DNA of 64,000 nucleotides, taken from an uncultured Oscillospiraceae bacterium. Its GTDB lineage: Bacteria > Bacillota > Clostridia > Oscillospirales > Oscillospiraceae. The stretch covers positions 1-64,000 of the forward strand of contig CAJOIU010000004.1 in the NCBI GenBank assembly GCA_905234855.1. The letters are read 5' to 3'. The notes under the pieces were generated by a model. It searched no databases, was not told the origin of the DNA, and saw only the letters and a program-made list of their open reading frames with translations. A program made the position numbers and the translations under genes. This document shows, in pieces, positions 16,165-26,093 of the stretch; position 1 is the stretch's first letter, and every line of letters begins with the position of its first letter.

Positions 16165-17399
16165 GGATCGGTATTCTCGCTTTCGTTGGATTCATCCCGG
16201 CGGCAGACAAGATCGTTAATGAACTGCTGTGCCGTGCGGCCGGAGCGGCTGCCGCGCCGTACCTGCCATGTGGCTGCCGCCGCGCGCAGCTCCTGCGCCG
16301 ATAGTCCCGCCAGCGCGGGGGAGCGCTCCGCCAGACCGCGCACGATGGCGTGGTATTCCTCAAACGAGGGGTTCGGATAGAAGATCTGCAGGCCGAAACG
16401 CCCGGCCAGCGACAGCTTTTCCTCCATCGTGTCGGAGCGGTGGATATCGCCGTCATGCTCCATGTCGGAGCGGTCGTTCCATGTTTCCTTGATGAGATGG
16501 CGGCGGTTCGAGGTGGCATAGATGAGAACGTTTTCCGGCGCGGCCTCCGCGCCGCCCTCCATGACGGCCTTCAGGTGCTTGTATTCCACCTCGTTTTCCT
16601 CGAAGGAAAGGTCGTCCAAAAACAGGACGAAGCGATAATTCCGACCCTTGATCTGGGAGAGCAGATCGGGGATGAGGGAGAATTGATGCTTATATAGCTC
16701 AATGAGCCGCAGCCCCCGGTCGGCGTATTCGTTTGCGATGGCTTGGATGCTCGTCGATTTTCCCGTTCCCGCATCGCCGTAGAGCAGCACGTTATTGGCG
16801 TGACGCCCGCGCAGAAAGGCGAGCGTGTTTTCCAAAAGCTGCGCCTTCTGTGATTCATAGCCCACGAGATCGGCCAAATGCACCGGCCGCCGATTGTCCA
16901 CGGGAAACAGCCGCGCATGACCGCGCCGCTCTTCCACGCGGAAGAGCTGACCCATGCCGAGGGTGCCGACGCCCTGCGCCGCGTAATGCGCCGTGACGAG
17001 GACTAAAAGCTCCTCCGCCGAAGAGGCTGCCGCGAGCTTTTCGGCAAGAGCAGAGATCTGCCGTGCGGCGGGAGAGAGCGCCATGACGCTCTCATGCCGG
17101 AAATCCGCCAAAAGTCCCGCAGTGGGCGCCTCCGGCGTCATGGAAAAAAGCTGGCGGTAGAGCTCCATATCGTGCAGCGCCAACGCCCACAGGCTGTCGT
17201 GCGGCGCCTCCCGCCGCTCGCAGGCAAGGGAAAAGGGGTTCTCGTCCGCGATGATATCATGTGTCAGCGAGCAATGCCACAGATTCCCCTGCCAGCCGAG
17301 GGCGGCGGCGCGTCGGATCAGCTCCGGGGTGGGGTGCCGCCGCGGATGATACAGCATGGACTGCTCGGCCAGCCGGTCAAATGCTTGCGTGTTGGACAT
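16158..17399 (-). CDS. DUF815-family AAA ATPase
   Basis: This 413-residue protein has an N-terminal alpha-helical region of about 175 residues and a DUF815-type P-loop ATPase core. Walker A is YGDAGTGKST, Walker B is FVLFLDDLSFEENE, and there is a sensor-1-like ATSNRRHLI and a conserved SLAGRFGLQIFYPNPSFEEY. The start at 17399 follows the ilvD stop by 1 bp; a longer frame upstream overlaps ilvD and is rejected. It ends 7 bp inside ilvA. DUF815 ATPases are widespread and of uncertain function. Its embedding between ilvD and ilvA implies co-expression, perhaps as a maturation or quality-control factor, but nothing in the sequence proves a link to amino acid synthesis. Confidence 0.82.
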   Translation of the reverse strand: MSNTQAFDRLAEQSMLYHPRRHPTPELIRRAAALGWQGNLWHCSLTHDIIADENPFSLACERREAPHDSLWALALHDMELYRQLFSMTPEAPTAGLLADFRHESVMALSPAARQISALAEKLAAASSAEELLVLVTAHYAAQGVGTLGMGQLFRVEERRGHARLFPVDNRRPVHLADLVGYESQKAQLLENTLAFLRGRHANNVLLYGDAGTGKSTSIQAIANEYADRGLRLIELYKHQFSLIPDLLSQIKGRNYRFVLFLDDLSFEENEVEYKHLKAVMEGGAEAAPENVLIYATSNRRHLIKETWNDRSDMEHDGDIHRSDTMEEKLSLAGRFGLQIFYPNPSFEEYHAIVRGLAERSPALAGLSAQELRAAAATWQVRRGSRSGRTAQQFINDLVCRRDESNESENTDPC

Positions 17400-17400
17400 G

Positions 17401-19062
17401 TTATTGCAGGATCGCGCCCTTGTCGGCGGAGGTGACGAGCTTGGCATAGCGGGCGAGATACCCGGTTTTGACCTTCGGCTCGGGGCAGACCCATGCCGCC
17501 CTGCGGCGGGAAAGCTCCTCATCGGATACCTTCAAGGCGACGGCGTGGTTCGGGATGTCGATGGCGATGATGTCGCCCTCCTCCACGAGGCCGATCGTGC
17601 CGCCCGCGGCGGCTTCCGGGCTGACGTGACCGATGGCCGCGCCACGCGTTGCGCCGGAGAAGCGTCCGTCCGTGATGAGCGCTACGCTGGAGCCGAGACC
17701 CATACCAACGATGGCGGAGGTGGGGTTCAGCATTTCACGCATGCCGGGGCCTCCCTTCGGACCCTCGTAGCGGATGACGACTACATCTCCGGGGTTGATC
17801 TTTCCGGCGTAGATGGTGCCGATGGCGTCCTCCTCGGAGTCGAACACGCGGGCAGGGCCTTCATGCACCATCATTTCCGGTGCGACGGCGCTCTGCTTAA
17901 CGACACAGCCGTCCGGTGCGAGGTTACCGTAGAGCACGTTGATGCCGCCGGTAGCGGAGAAGGGCTCCTCCAGCGGGCGGATGAGGTTCGTATCCCGGTT
18001 CGTGACGTCCTCGAGGTTTTCCGCGACGGTCTTTCCTGTGGCGGTGAGAAGACTTGTGTCGAGAAGCCCAGCCTTCGTCAGCTCCTTCATGACCGCCCAA
18101 ACGCCGCCGGCGTGGTCGAGGTCTTCCATGAAGGTGTCGCCCGCCGGGGCGAGGTGGCAGAGGTTCGGCGTCTTGTCGCTGATCTCGTTGACCATATGCA
18201 GGTCGAGCTCCACGCCCGCTTCATGGGCGATGGCAGGCAGATGCAGCATGGTGTTCGTGGAGCATCCGAGCGCCATATCCACCGTCTCCGCGTTATGGAA
18301 GGCGGCGGCGGTCATGATATCGCGCGGGCGGATATTCTTTTCGATGAGCTCCATGATCTTCATGCCGGTGTGCTTGGCAAGACGCAGGCGCGCGGAGTAT
18401 ACGGCGGGGATGGTGCCGTTGCCGCGCAGCGCCATGCCGATGGCCTCGGTCAGGCAGTTCATGGAGTTGGCGGTATACATGCCGGAGCAGCTCCCGCAGG
18501 TGGGGCAGGCGTTTTCGGTGTATTCCGCGACGCCCGCTTCGTCGAGCGTTCCGGCGTGATACGCGCCAACGGCCTCGAACATATGGGAAAGGCAGGTGCG
18601 GCGTCCGTCGTTCAGCTTACCGGCCAGCATCGGGCCGCCGGAGACAAAGATCGCGGGGATATTAAGGCGCGCGGCGGCCATGAGAAGGCCGGGCACGTTC
18701 TTGTCGCAGTTGGGGATCATCACAAGCCCGTCAAACTGATGGGCGATCGCCATGGCCTCGGTGGAGTCCGCGATGAGATCACGGGTCACGAGGGAATATT
18801 TCATGCCGATATGCCCCATGGCGATGCCGTCGCACACGGCGATGGCGGGGAACATGACCGGCGTGCCGCCCGCGGCGCGGATGCCCGCTTTGACGGCGTC
18901 GGCGATCTTATCGAGGTTCATATGGCCGGGGACGATCTCGTTATAAGAGCAAACGACGCCCACCAGCGGGCGTGCCAGCTCCTCGTCCGTATAGCCGAGG
19001 GCATATAAAAGACTGCGGTTCGGGGTGCGTTCGACCCCGATCTTAACCTGTTCAGAAAGCAT
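17401..19062 (-). CDS. ilvD: Dihydroxy-acid dehydratase
   Basis: This 553-residue iron-sulfur dehydratase makes 2-oxoisovalerate and 2-oxo-3-methylvalerate. Cluster ligands are visible in PNCDKNVPG and [19 protein letters not shown]. The C-terminal block [19 protein letters not shown] is the family signature. The length equals the normal about 555 residues. The ribosome binding site AGGAGA lies 7 nt before the ATG. It stands 120 bp after ilvC; the gap contains a large palindrome. Confidence 0.96.
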   Translation of the reverse strand: MLSEQVKIGVERTPNRSLLYALGYTDEELARPLVGVVCSYNEIVPGHMNLDKIADAVKAGIRAAGGTPVMFPAIAVCDGIAMGHIGMKYSLVTRDLIADSTEAMAIAHQFDGLVMIPNCDKNVPGLLMAAARLNIPAIFVSGGPMLAGKLNDGRRTCLSHMFEAVGAYHAGTLDEAGVAEYTENACPTCGSCSGMYTANSMNCLTEAIGMALRGNGTIPAVYSARLRLAKHTGMKIMELIEKNIRPRDIMTAAAFHNAETVDMALGCSTNTMLHLPAIAHEAGVELDLHMVNEISDKTPNLCHLAPAGDTFMEDLDHAGGVWAVMKELTKAGLLDTSLLTATGKTVAENLEDVTNRDTNLIRPLEEPFSATGGINVLYGNLAPDGCVVKQSAVAPEMMVHEGPARVFDSEEDAIGTIYAGKINPGDVVVIRYEGPKGGPGMREMLNPTSAIVGMGLGSSVALITDGRFSGATRGAAIGHVSPEAAAGGTIGLVEEGDIIAIDIPNHAVALKVSDEELSRRRAAWVCPEPKVKTGYLARYAKLVTSADKGAILQ

Positions 19063-19088
19063 AGATAATCTCCTATTGTGGCTGGTCG

Positions 19089-19159
19089 CCTTGCCGGAGG
19101 ATATCCCGGCCGGAACGTCCCTGCGGGCAATGTTCCGTCCGGCACACCCTCCGGCAAGG
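19089..19159. repeat. Imperfect palindrome between ilvC and ilvD
   Basis: The outer arms CCTTGCCGGAGG (19089-19100) and CCTCCGGCAAGG (19148-19159) are exact inverted repeats, and inside them GGCCGGAAC pairs with GTTCCGTCCGG with a bulge. There is no U-run, so it is not a standard terminator. It may be an mRNA-processing hairpin or a small REP/MITE-like unit; no second copy was noticed in the window. Confidence 0.6.
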
Positions 19160-19182
19160 TCTACGTGTCTGTGAGTGTCAGA

Positions 19183-20211
19183 TTAGTTGGAAGCGCTGTC
19201 GAGTCCCTTGTCGCCGTCCTGCGAATCCTTCCAGAGCATATTCTCGCGCAGCTCGCGGCCGATGATCTCCATCGGGTGCTTGGCCAGCATGGCGCGCTTG
19301 GAGTTGAAGAAGGTGCGGCCGTTCTTGTTCTCCGCGATCCACTTGCCGGCGAAGGTACCGTCTTGGATGTCGGCGAGGACGGCGCGCATGTTGGCCTTCA
19401 CGACGTCGTGGGGCAGTACCCGCGGGCCGGAGACGTATTCGCCGAACTCGGCGGTGTCGGAGATGGAGTAGTTCATGGCCGCCACGCCGCCCTTGTTGAT
19501 GAGGTCGATGATGAGCTTCATCTCGTGGATGCACTCGAAATAGGCGTTCTCGGGCGCGTAGCCGGCCTCGCAGAGGACTTCAAAGCCGCACTGCATCAGA
19601 TCGACGACGCCGCCGCACAGAACGGTCTGCTCGCCGAAGAGGTCGGTTTCGGTCTCGTCATGCATGGTGGTCTCCATGATGCCGGCGCGCGCGCCGCCGA
19701 TGCCGGCGATGTAGGCAAGCGCGATCTCCAGCGCACGGCCGGAGGCGTTCTGCTCCACGGCCACGAGGCAGGGAACGCCCTTGCCCGCCACATACTGGGA
19801 ACGAACGGTGTGGCCGGGCCCCTTCGGGGCGGCCATGAACACATCCACGTCCGCGGGGGGAACGATCTGCTGATAACGGATGTTGAAGCCGTGGGCGAAG
19901 GCGATGGCCTTCCCGGCGGACAGGTTGGGTGCGACGGATTCCTTATAGATATCGGCGGCGCGCTCGTCGTTCACGAGCATCATGATGATGTCCGCGGCCT
20001 TGGTGGCCTCGGCAACGGTCATCACGGTGAAGCCGTCCTCGGCGGCCTTCTGCCAGCTCTTGCCCTGACGCAGGCCCACGATCACGTCGCAGCCGGAATC
20101 CCGCAGGTTCTGCGCATGGGCGTGGCCTTGAGAGCCGTAGCCGATGATGGCGATCTTCTTGCCGTTGAGGAATTGGATGTCGCAGTCCTGCTCGTAGTAC
20201 ATTTTAGCCAT
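19183..20211 (-). CDS. ilvC: Ketol-acid reductoisomerase (class I)
   Basis: This 342-residue NADPH-dependent enzyme converts acetolactate and acetohydroxybutyrate to dihydroxy acids. The Rossmann motif [17 protein letters not shown] is followed by LRQGKSW, a cofactor-specificity loop. Later motifs include [17 protein letters not shown] and the metal-binding [16 protein letters not shown] segments. The length is typical of class I. The ribosome binding site is AAGGAG. It is downstream of the mscS gene by 57 bp and upstream of ilvD. Confidence 0.96.
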   Translation of the reverse strand: MAKMYYEQDCDIQFLNGKKIAIIGYGSQGHAHAQNLRDSGCDVIVGLRQGKSWQKAAEDGFTVMTVAEATKAADIIMMLVNDERAADIYKESVAPNLSAGKAIAFAHGFNIRYQQIVPPADVDVFMAAPKGPGHTVRSQYVAGKGVPCLVAVEQNASGRALEIALAYIAGIGGARAGIMETTMHDETETDLFGEQTVLCGGVVDLMQCGFEVLCEAGYAPENAYFECIHEMKLIIDLINKGGVAAMNYSISDTAEFGEYVSGPRVLPHDVVKANMRAVLADIQDGTFAGKWIAENKNGRTFFNSKRAMLAKHPMEIIGRELRENMLWKDSQDGDKGLDSASN

Positions 20212-20268
20212 GATAGAAAACTCCTTATATTTTGATTTTATAATAAGCGAAGGGATAAACGGGGAAAC

Positions 20269-21198
20269 TCAGCCCTTGGCGTCGGCGGTATGCACGACGA
20301 TCTGGGGGAAGGGGATCTCGATGTCCTTTTCGTCGAAAAGCACCTTGATATCCCGGGTGAGGAGCCGCTGGGCGGTGAAGATATCCGTCTCCCGGACGCT
20401 GACGACGAATTTCAGATTGACGCCGCTGTCCGCCAGCTCGGTTATGCCGAGGTACTGCGGCGCGTCGAGATAGATATCCCGATGGGCGTCCAGCATGAGG
20501 GGGAGACTTTCGGCGAGGATCGCTTCCAGACGTTTGATATCGGTGCTGTAGGAAACGCTGACCTCGCAGGCGGCGAGGGAATCGTTGCGGGAACGGTTCT
20601 GGAGGTTGCGGATATCGGAGTTGTTCACGATCTTGAGGTTGCCTCCGGCATCCTCGATCACCGTGGTGCGGACGCCGATGCTGCGCACCGTGCCGCGAAA
20701 ATCGTCCAGAATGATGATGTCGCCGATGGCATACTGGCCTTCAAAGATGATAAAGATGCCGGTGATGATATCCTCGATGAGGCTCTGGGCGCCGAAGCCG
20801 AGGATCAGGCCGATGATGCCGACTCCGGCCAGCACCGCCGCGGTGTTGACGCCGAGGATGCTCAGGCACCAGATCACGGCTAGGATCACCGCGAGATACT
20901 TGATAACGCCGGTGATGAGCTGGGTGATGGTGCGGGTGTGGTCGTTTTTGCGGCCGACCAGCGCCAGCAGAAGCTTCAGGATCGTGTAGCAGAGCCATGT
21001 GATGCAGATAGCGGGGATGAGGGTGAGGATATGCGCGATCGTGAACTCTCCGCTGCGCTGGATGAGGAAATGAGAGAGCTCCAGATCCCGGATGCTTTCC
21101 GCTGTGCCGGCGGAGAGGGGGAGCCATTGGGGGTTCAGAAGCAATGCGATGAGAACGACCGAGATCACGATACCGAGGATGGTTTTTGCGGTTTTCAT
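20269..21198 (-). CDS. Small-conductance mechanosensitive channel (MscS family)
   Basis: This 309-residue membrane protein has an N-terminal hydrophobic helix, two more transmembrane segments, and the pore-lining TM3 rich in Gly and Ala (TAAVLAGVGIIGLILGFGAQSLIEDIITG), followed by the beta domain (GQYAIGDIIILDDFRGTVRSIGVRTT) and a C-terminal alpha-beta domain. It protects against hypo-osmotic shock. The ribosome binding site is CGGAGGA. It lies between ilvC and a Thr/Pro-rich surface protein, all on the same strand as the amino acid genes. This placement is unusual and probably reflects read-through transcription rather than a metabolic link. Confidence 0.93.
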   Translation of the reverse strand: MKTAKTILGIVISVVLIALLLNPQWLPLSAGTAESIRDLELSHFLIQRSGEFTIAHILTLIPAICITWLCYTILKLLLALVGRKNDHTRTITQLITGVIKYLAVILAVIWCLSILGVNTAAVLAGVGIIGLILGFGAQSLIEDIITGIFIIFEGQYAIGDIIILDDFRGTVRSIGVRTTVIEDAGGNLKIVNNSDIRNLQNRSRNDSLAACEVSVSYSTDIKRLEAILAESLPLMLDAHRDIYLDAPQYLGITELADSGVNLKFVVSVRETDIFTAQRLLTRDIKVLFDEKDIEIPFPQIVVHTADAKG

Positions 21199-21216
21199 GG
21201 ATTTGTCCTCCGAAAG

Positions 21217-22629
21217 TTATTCGTCGATCTTTACGGGATCGCCGGGATAGACGTCAGTAATGGGGTATACCGTTCCGTCGTAGGGGTCGGTGGCGCAGGC
21301 GGTATAGGCCGGCACGATCTGGATACAGTCGGCGTCGATGCCGCCGGGCGGTGTGATGTCGAGGGTCGTCTCATAGGTGTAGAGGTAATACCATTCGCCC
21401 CATTTTTCCTCTGGGCCGGTAACGGTGACGGGACTGGCGCCGGAGCCGTCCCAAAGCACCTGCTCCGCCCCGGCCTCCGCGTAGGTGCCGGGCGAGACCT
21501 CCTTCATCCATACGAGCTTCAGGGAGGTGAAGTCCACCGAATAGGTCAGCGGATCGTTCAGCCGTACCCAGATCTCCGTGTTCAGCGTGACGGTCTTCGA
21601 GGTGACCGCGCCGGTGGCCGTGGTGCTGTAGAGGAAGGAGACATAGCCGAACTCGGGCTCCGCCGTGATCGTTGCAGTCAGTGTTTTTGCTTCTCCGCCG
21701 AGGGTATAGTCCATTGTGACGGTGGCGACCCACCGATCACCGAAGGTGTATGCCAGCTTTCCGGCAGTGTCGATATTCGCCTGCAGATCGCCGGTGCCCG
21801 TGATATCCGCCGAGTCGGCAGCGTCGGACGGCGTAGTTTCCGAGGCGAGATGCACGCGGGAGACGATGTTTTCCGCGTCGTTTGCCGTGACCGTAAAGTA
21901 TACGGCGGCATGATCGAAGTTGGTCCAATAATCGATCCCAGTGGCGGTAAGCGTCGGATCGGACAGATCGGCAGGCGTGGGTGTAGGTGTCGGCGTGGGT
22001 GTCGGTGTCGGCGTGGGTGTAGGTGTCGGCGTCGGCGTCGGACTGGGCGATGCCGCAGTCGTGGGCGTCGGAGAAGGCGTGGACGTCGGCGCCGGTGTAT
22101 CTGCCGGCACAGGCGTATCCGTGGGCGCGGGCGTCAAAGTAGGCGTGGGCGCCGGGGTGTCGGTGGGCGCCGGCGTTGCGGTCGGCGTGAGCGTATTGAT
22201 CGGCGTAGGAAGGATCGGCGGGAACGTGGGCGATATCGGGATCGGCGTCGGCGCGGGCGTCATGGTCGGCGCAGACGTCGGCTCTGTGGTAGGCGTCGGT
22301 GTCGGCGTGGGCGGCGCGGTGGGCGTCGGCGTCGGACTGGGCGATGCCGGAGGCGTGGGCATGGGTGTCGGGGCAGGTGTCGGTTCCGCTGTCGGGGTGG
22401 GGGCAGGCGCGAATACCTCGCTCATGGTCGGAGGCGGACTATCCTCTGGCGGCCGCTCCCGGGAGGGTGCGGCCAGCGCTGTGGAAAGCAGCAGAACAAA
22501 GCCGACGGCCAGTAGCGGCGCAGCGGATAGGATCGGTCGCTTGGATGACAGCTTTTTGTGATGCCGCCCGCCCTTGACGGGCTCGTACGGCTCTCCGAAT
22601 TCCGGGTAGCGATCATCGATCTCGCGCAT
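21217..22629 (-). CDS. Membrane-anchored Thr/Pro-repeat surface protein
   Basis: This 470-residue protein has a short charged cytoplasmic N-terminus, one transmembrane segment (about residues 31-53) and a 147-residue Thr/Pro-rich stalk (74-220, ending in an uninterrupted run of PT repeats). A 250-residue C-terminal domain of predicted beta strands carries no recognised motif. The stalk is likely extended, possibly glycosylated, and would carry the domain away from the membrane. AAGGAG precedes the ATG. There is no sortase signal. Function unknown. A TATAAT box in the 85-bp gap after ilvN suggests it can be transcribed separately from ilvBN. Confidence 0.75.
   Translation of the reverse strand: MREIDDRYPEFGEPYEPVKGGRHHKKLSSKRPILSAAPLLAVGFVLLLSTALAAPSRERPPEDSPPPTMSEVFAPAPTPTAEPTPAPTPMPTPPASPSPTPTPTAPPTPTPTPTTEPTSAPTMTPAPTPIPISPTFPPILPTPINTLTPTATPAPTDTPAPTPTLTPAPTDTPVPADTPAPTSTPSPTPTTAASPSPTPTPTPTPTPTPTPTPTPTPTPADLSDPTLTATGIDYWTNFDHAAVYFTVTANDAENIVSRVHLASETTPSDAADSADITGTGDLQANIDTAGKLAYTFGDRWVATVTMDYTLGGEAKTLTATITAEPEFGYVSFLYSTTATGAVTSKTVTLNTEIWVRLNDPLTYSVDFTSLKLVWMKEVSPGTYAEAGAEQVLWDGSGASPVTVTGPEEKWGEWYYLYTYETTLDITPPGGIDADCIQIVPAYTACATDPYDGTVYPITDVYPGDPVKIDE
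21970..22410 (-). repeat. Low-complexity Thr-Pro coding repeat
   Basis: Six-base units coding Thr-Pro, Pro-Thr and Ala-Pro are repeated through the stalk. The purest part, near 21970-22040, alternates two Thr and Pro codons. It is prone to length change. Confidence 0.85.
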
Positions 22630-22670
22630 GGGAGGTCTCCTTCTTTCCGCAGGTGATTTGATCCGAGGAC

Positions 22671-22699
22671 ATTATACTACATCTTTGGACAAAGCACTA
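22671..22699 (-). promoter_or_regulatory. Possible internal promoter before the surface protein gene
   Basis: A perfect TATAAT (22676-22671) on the minus strand has only a weak -35 (TAGTGC) at 17 bp. Confidence 0.35.
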
Positions 22700-22714
22700 C
22701 AGAAATCTGCCTGA

Positions 22715-23266
22715 TCAGCGCACGTTTTTACCGTAGTTGAACTCACCGCGCACCTTGGTGTCGTCGTGGAGCGTCGGCGCGCCGCGCTCGAGGGCGACGA
22801 TGCCGGTGCGGTCGATCTCAAGGATGCCATGCTTCTCCAGCAGGGCAAGGATGGCGTTCGTCTTGTCCTCCTGCCCGATGACGGCGAGGATCAGGGAGGA
22901 GGGCGCTACGTCAATGATCGACGCGCGGAAGATATTGCAGATCTGGATGATCTCGTTGCGGGCGTCGGCGGTCTCGGCGCGCACCTTGATGAGGGAAAGC
23001 TCCCGGCGGAGCGCAAGATCGGCGGACAGCACCTTGACTGAATGGACGGGGAAGAGCTTGCGGAGCTGATTGCATAGAAGATTCACCTGCGCGTCGGTCT
23101 CGGCCATGATCTCGGTGGTGATGCGAGTGACGCCGGGCTGCTCGATGGGACCGGCGGAGAAGGATTCGATGTTATAGCCCTTGCGGGAAAACAGGTGGGC
23201 GATCTGGCTCAGAACGCCTGCCACGTTATCCACAAGGATGGCCAGCGTATAGCGTTTCTTTTCCAT
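22715..23266 (-). CDS. ilvN: Acetolactate synthase small (regulatory) subunit
   Basis: This 183-residue regulatory subunit starts MEKKRYTLAILVDNVAGVLSQ, an ACT domain that binds valine. It continues with the RKGYNIESFSAG signature and a C-terminal activation domain. Of two ATGs, the second (23266) has AAGGAG at 8 nt, while the first is only 2 nt from it, so I chose the second. It follows ilvB by 13 bp. The C-terminal tail (TKVRGEFNYGKNVR) is slightly longer than in E. coli IlvH. Confidence 0.94.
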   Translation of the reverse strand: MEKKRYTLAILVDNVAGVLSQIAHLFSRKGYNIESFSAGPIEQPGVTRITTEIMAETDAQVNLLCNQLRKLFPVHSVKVLSADLALRRELSLIKVRAETADARNEIIQICNIFRASIIDVAPSSLILAVIGQEDKTNAILALLEKHGILEIDRTGIVALERGAPTLHDDTKVRGEFNYGKNVR

Positions 23267-23279
23267 CTTCATGTCTCCT

Positions 23280-24986
23280 TTACGCCAGCAGGAACTGGGT
23301 GATGGGGTTGCCGCCGCTGACCATGGGACGCACCATCTCGTCCACATCGATCACGCAGTCGATGACATAGCCGTGACCGCAGGCGAGCGCCTCATGAAGA
23401 GCGTCCTCAAAGTCGGCCTGATTACTCACCCGGCGGCCGGAAAGACCGTAGGCCTCCGCGAGCTTCACATAGTCCGGCTCCTTGGCGATATCCGTCTGGC
23501 AGTAGCGATGGTCGTAAATGAGCGTCTGCCATTGGCGCACCATGCCGAGAGTGCGGTTATCGAACAGGATGGTGATGACGGGCAGATCGTAATAGGCAAC
23601 GGTGGCAAGCTCATGGCAGTTCATGCGGAAGCTTCCGTCGCCGGTAATGTGCAGCACGACTTTGTCCGGGTGGCTGACCTTCGCGCCGATGGCCGCGCCG
23701 AGACCGAAGCCCATGGAGCCGAAGCCACCGGAGGTAAGGAGCTGGCCGGGGTAGTCGTAATGGAAATGCTGGATCGCCCACATCTGATGCTGCCCCACGT
23801 CGGTGGCTACCATGGTGTCCTGCGGACAGATGCGCGCCACGGAATCGGAGATCTGGCGGGGATTTAGAGAATCGCCCGCGAGGGAGTATTCCGTTTCCGT
23901 GGGGAAGGAGAATACATACTCCTTCCACAGGGTGTGATCCTGCTGGGTGACGCGCTCGTTCAGAAGCTCCAGAACACGCTTGGCGTCGCCGATGATGTGG
24001 TGGGCAGTCTGCACATTTTTGTTGATCTCGGAGCGGTCGATGTCCACATGGACGATTTTCGCCTGTGCGGCGAAGCTGGCCGGATCGAGGGCGACGCGGT
24101 CGGAGAAGCGGCAGCCGAAGGCGATCAGAAGATCGCAGCTGTCCACCGCCATATTGCTGGCCTGCGAGCCGTGCATGCCGATCATGCCGGTGGTGAGGGG
24201 GTTCCGGCCGCGGAAGCCGCCGCCGCCCATGACGGTGATGGCCACCGGCGCGTCAATGCGGTTAGCAAACTGCTCAAATTCCACATGGGCGCGGCTTCGG
24301 ACGACGCCTCCGCCGCAGATGAGCAGCGGCTTCTCGGCCTCATTTATCATCTCCACCAGCTTGTCGATATCTGCGAGATCCGGCTCCGGGGCTTTGAGAT
24401 CGTGACTCGCCCGGGCGATGAGCGCCCCAAGGCGCCCCTCGGCGTAGTGCTTGTCGCGTTCGAGCGGCTCATACTCGGCCTGCTCTGCCGTGGCATTTTT
24501 CAAAACATCGATCAGTACAGGGCCGGGACGGCCGGAGCGGGCGATGGCAAAGGCCTCGCGCATCACGTCCGCGATCTGATCCGCATGGGAAACGATATAG
24601 TTGCATTTCGTGATGGGCATGGAGATGCCGGTGATATCCACCTCTTGGAAGGAGTCCTTGCCGATGAGGTTTTTGCCCACATTGCAGGTGAGGAACACGA
24701 CGGGAGACGAGTCCATATACGCCGTGGCGATGCCGGTGATGAGGTTCGTCGCGCCCGGGCCGGAGGTGGCGAAGCAAACGCCGACCTTGCCGGTGGAACG
24801 GGCATAGCCGTCCGCGGCGTGGGCAGCACCCTGCTCGTGGGCGGTGCGGATATGGCGGATGCGATCCTGATAGTGGTACAGCTCGTCGTAAACATTCAGG
24901 ATCGTGCCGCCGGGATAGCCGAAGATGGTGTCCACGCCCTGCTCCAGCAGACATTCGATGATGATTTTTGCGCCTGTCATTTTCAT
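23280..24986 (-). CDS. ilvB: Acetolactate synthase large (catalytic) subunit
   Basis: This 568-residue thiamine diphosphate enzyme catalyses the first common step of valine, leucine and isoleucine synthesis. The N-terminal FGYPGGTILNVYDEL, the catalytic Glu in RTAHEQGAAHAADGYAR, the FAD-binding middle domain and the C-terminal GDGSFRMNCHEL thiamine-diphosphate motif are all present. The length is normal. It forms a complex with IlvN encoded next. It starts 21 bp after leuB; the upstream Shine-Dalgarno sequence is weaker (CAGGTAG). Confidence 0.95.
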   Translation of the reverse strand: MKMTGAKIIIECLLEQGVDTIFGYPGGTILNVYDELYHYQDRIRHIRTAHEQGAAHAADGYARSTGKVGVCFATSGPGATNLITGIATAYMDSSPVVFLTCNVGKNLIGKDSFQEVDITGISMPITKCNYIVSHADQIADVMREAFAIARSGRPGPVLIDVLKNATAEQAEYEPLERDKHYAEGRLGALIARASHDLKAPEPDLADIDKLVEMINEAEKPLLICGGGVVRSRAHVEFEQFANRIDAPVAITVMGGGGFRGRNPLTTGMIGMHGSQASNMAVDSCDLLIAFGCRFSDRVALDPASFAAQAKIVHVDIDRSEINKNVQTAHHIIGDAKRVLELLNERVTQQDHTLWKEYVFSFPTETEYSLAGDSLNPRQISDSVARICPQDTMVATDVGQHQMWAIQHFHYDYPGQLLTSGGFGSMGFGLGAAIGAKVSHPDKVVLHITGDGSFRMNCHELATVAYYDLPVITILFDNRTLGMVRQWQTLIYDHRYCQTDIAKEPDYVKLAEAYGLSGRRVSNQADFEDALHEALACGHGYVIDCVIDVDEMVRPMVSGGNPITQFLLA

Positions 24987-25007
24987 AGGATACTACCTGC
25001 CTGTTTA

Positions 25008-26078
25008 TCAGATCCGCGCGAGGATGGCTTCGGTCATCCCGCCGCAGGTGAGAACGGGGTCGCCGGGGCCGGCGATATCGTTCGTGCGGCACCCGTCGTT
25101 CAGCGCCCTGTCAACAGCGGCTTCGATGGCGTCCGCCTCGGCCTTCAGATCGAAGGAATAGCGCAGCATCATCGCGCCGGAGAGGACGGTGGCGATGGGA
25201 TTGGCCTTGCCGGTGCCGGTGTATTTCGGAGCGGAGCCGTGGATCGGCTCGAACAGGCCGCGGGTGCTGTCGCCGAGGGAGGCGGAGGGCAGCATGCCGA
25301 TGGAGCCGGTGATCTGGCTGGCCTCGTCGGAGAGGATATCGCCGAACATGTTCGTGGTGACGAGGACATCGAACTGGGAGGGGTTGCGCACGAGCTGCTG
25401 GGCGGTGTTGTCCACCAGCATATCCTCCACGGTGACCCCCTCGTATTCCTCCGCGACGCGGTGGACGATCTCACGCCAGAGCCGCGAGGTCTCCAGAACG
25501 TTCGCCTTGTCCACGCTGATGACTTTGCCGGTGCGTTTCTGGGCGGCGCTCATGGCGACGCGGCAGATGCGCTCGATCTCCATGACGGAATAGGCCTCGG
25601 TGTCATAGGCCTCGGGGCCGTATTGCCCCTCCCGGCGGCCACGGTCGCCGAAGTAGATGCCGCCGGTCAGCTCGCGGACGATGAGCATATCAAAGCCGTT
25701 TGCTACGAGATCGGCGCGCAGGGGGCATTTGCCCGCGAGCGCGGGATAGAGCTTCGCCGGACGCAGGTTCGTATAAAGCCCCATGGCGGCGCGGATGCCG
25801 AGAAGTCCCTTCTCCGGGCGGAGCTGAGCGGGGAGTGTGTCCCACTTGGGGCCGCCCACCGCGCCGAGCAGCACGCTGTCGGCGGCAAGGCAGCCGTCCA
25901 CGGTCTCCTGCGGCAGGGGAACGCCTGTGGCGTCGATGGCGGCGCCGCCGATGAGGTATTCGGTGAAGCGGAAGGTATGGCCGAATTTTTCGGCGACCTT
26001 CTCCAGTACGGCTACGGCGCTGTCCACGATCTCGGGGCCGATGCCGTCGCCCTTCAGAAGCGCGATATTGTATTCCAT
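25008..26078 (-). CDS. leuB: 3-isopropylmalate dehydrogenase
   Basis: This 356-residue NAD-dependent decarboxylating dehydrogenase acts in leucine synthesis. The N-terminal LLKGDGIGPEI, the substrate loop RELTGGIYFGDRG and the C-terminal EPIHGSAPKYTGTGKANPIAT are diagnostic. AAGGAGA lies 7 nt upstream. It is fourth in the leuACDB order and 15 bp from leuD. Confidence 0.96.
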   Translation of the reverse strand: MEYNIALLKGDGIGPEIVDSAVAVLEKVAEKFGHTFRFTEYLIGGAAIDATGVPLPQETVDGCLAADSVLLGAVGGPKWDTLPAQLRPEKGLLGIRAAMGLYTNLRPAKLYPALAGKCPLRADLVANGFDMLIVRELTGGIYFGDRGRREGQYGPEAYDTEAYSVMEIERICRVAMSAAQKRTGKVISVDKANVLETSRLWREIVHRVAEEYEGVTVEDMLVDNTAQQLVRNPSQFDVLVTTNMFGDILSDEASQITGSIGMLPSASLGDSTRGLFEPIHGSAPKYTGTGKANPIATVLSGAMMLRYSFDLKAEADAIEAAVDRALNDGCRTNDIAGPGDPVLTCGGMTEAILARI

Positions 26079-26093
26079 GGCAGTCTCCTTTTC

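Noticed and set aside
21970-22410. CRISPR array or minisatellite unrelated to coding
   Set aside because: The repeats keep a coding frame for Thr-Pro units in a protein with a membrane anchor and a ribosome binding site; there are no spacers.
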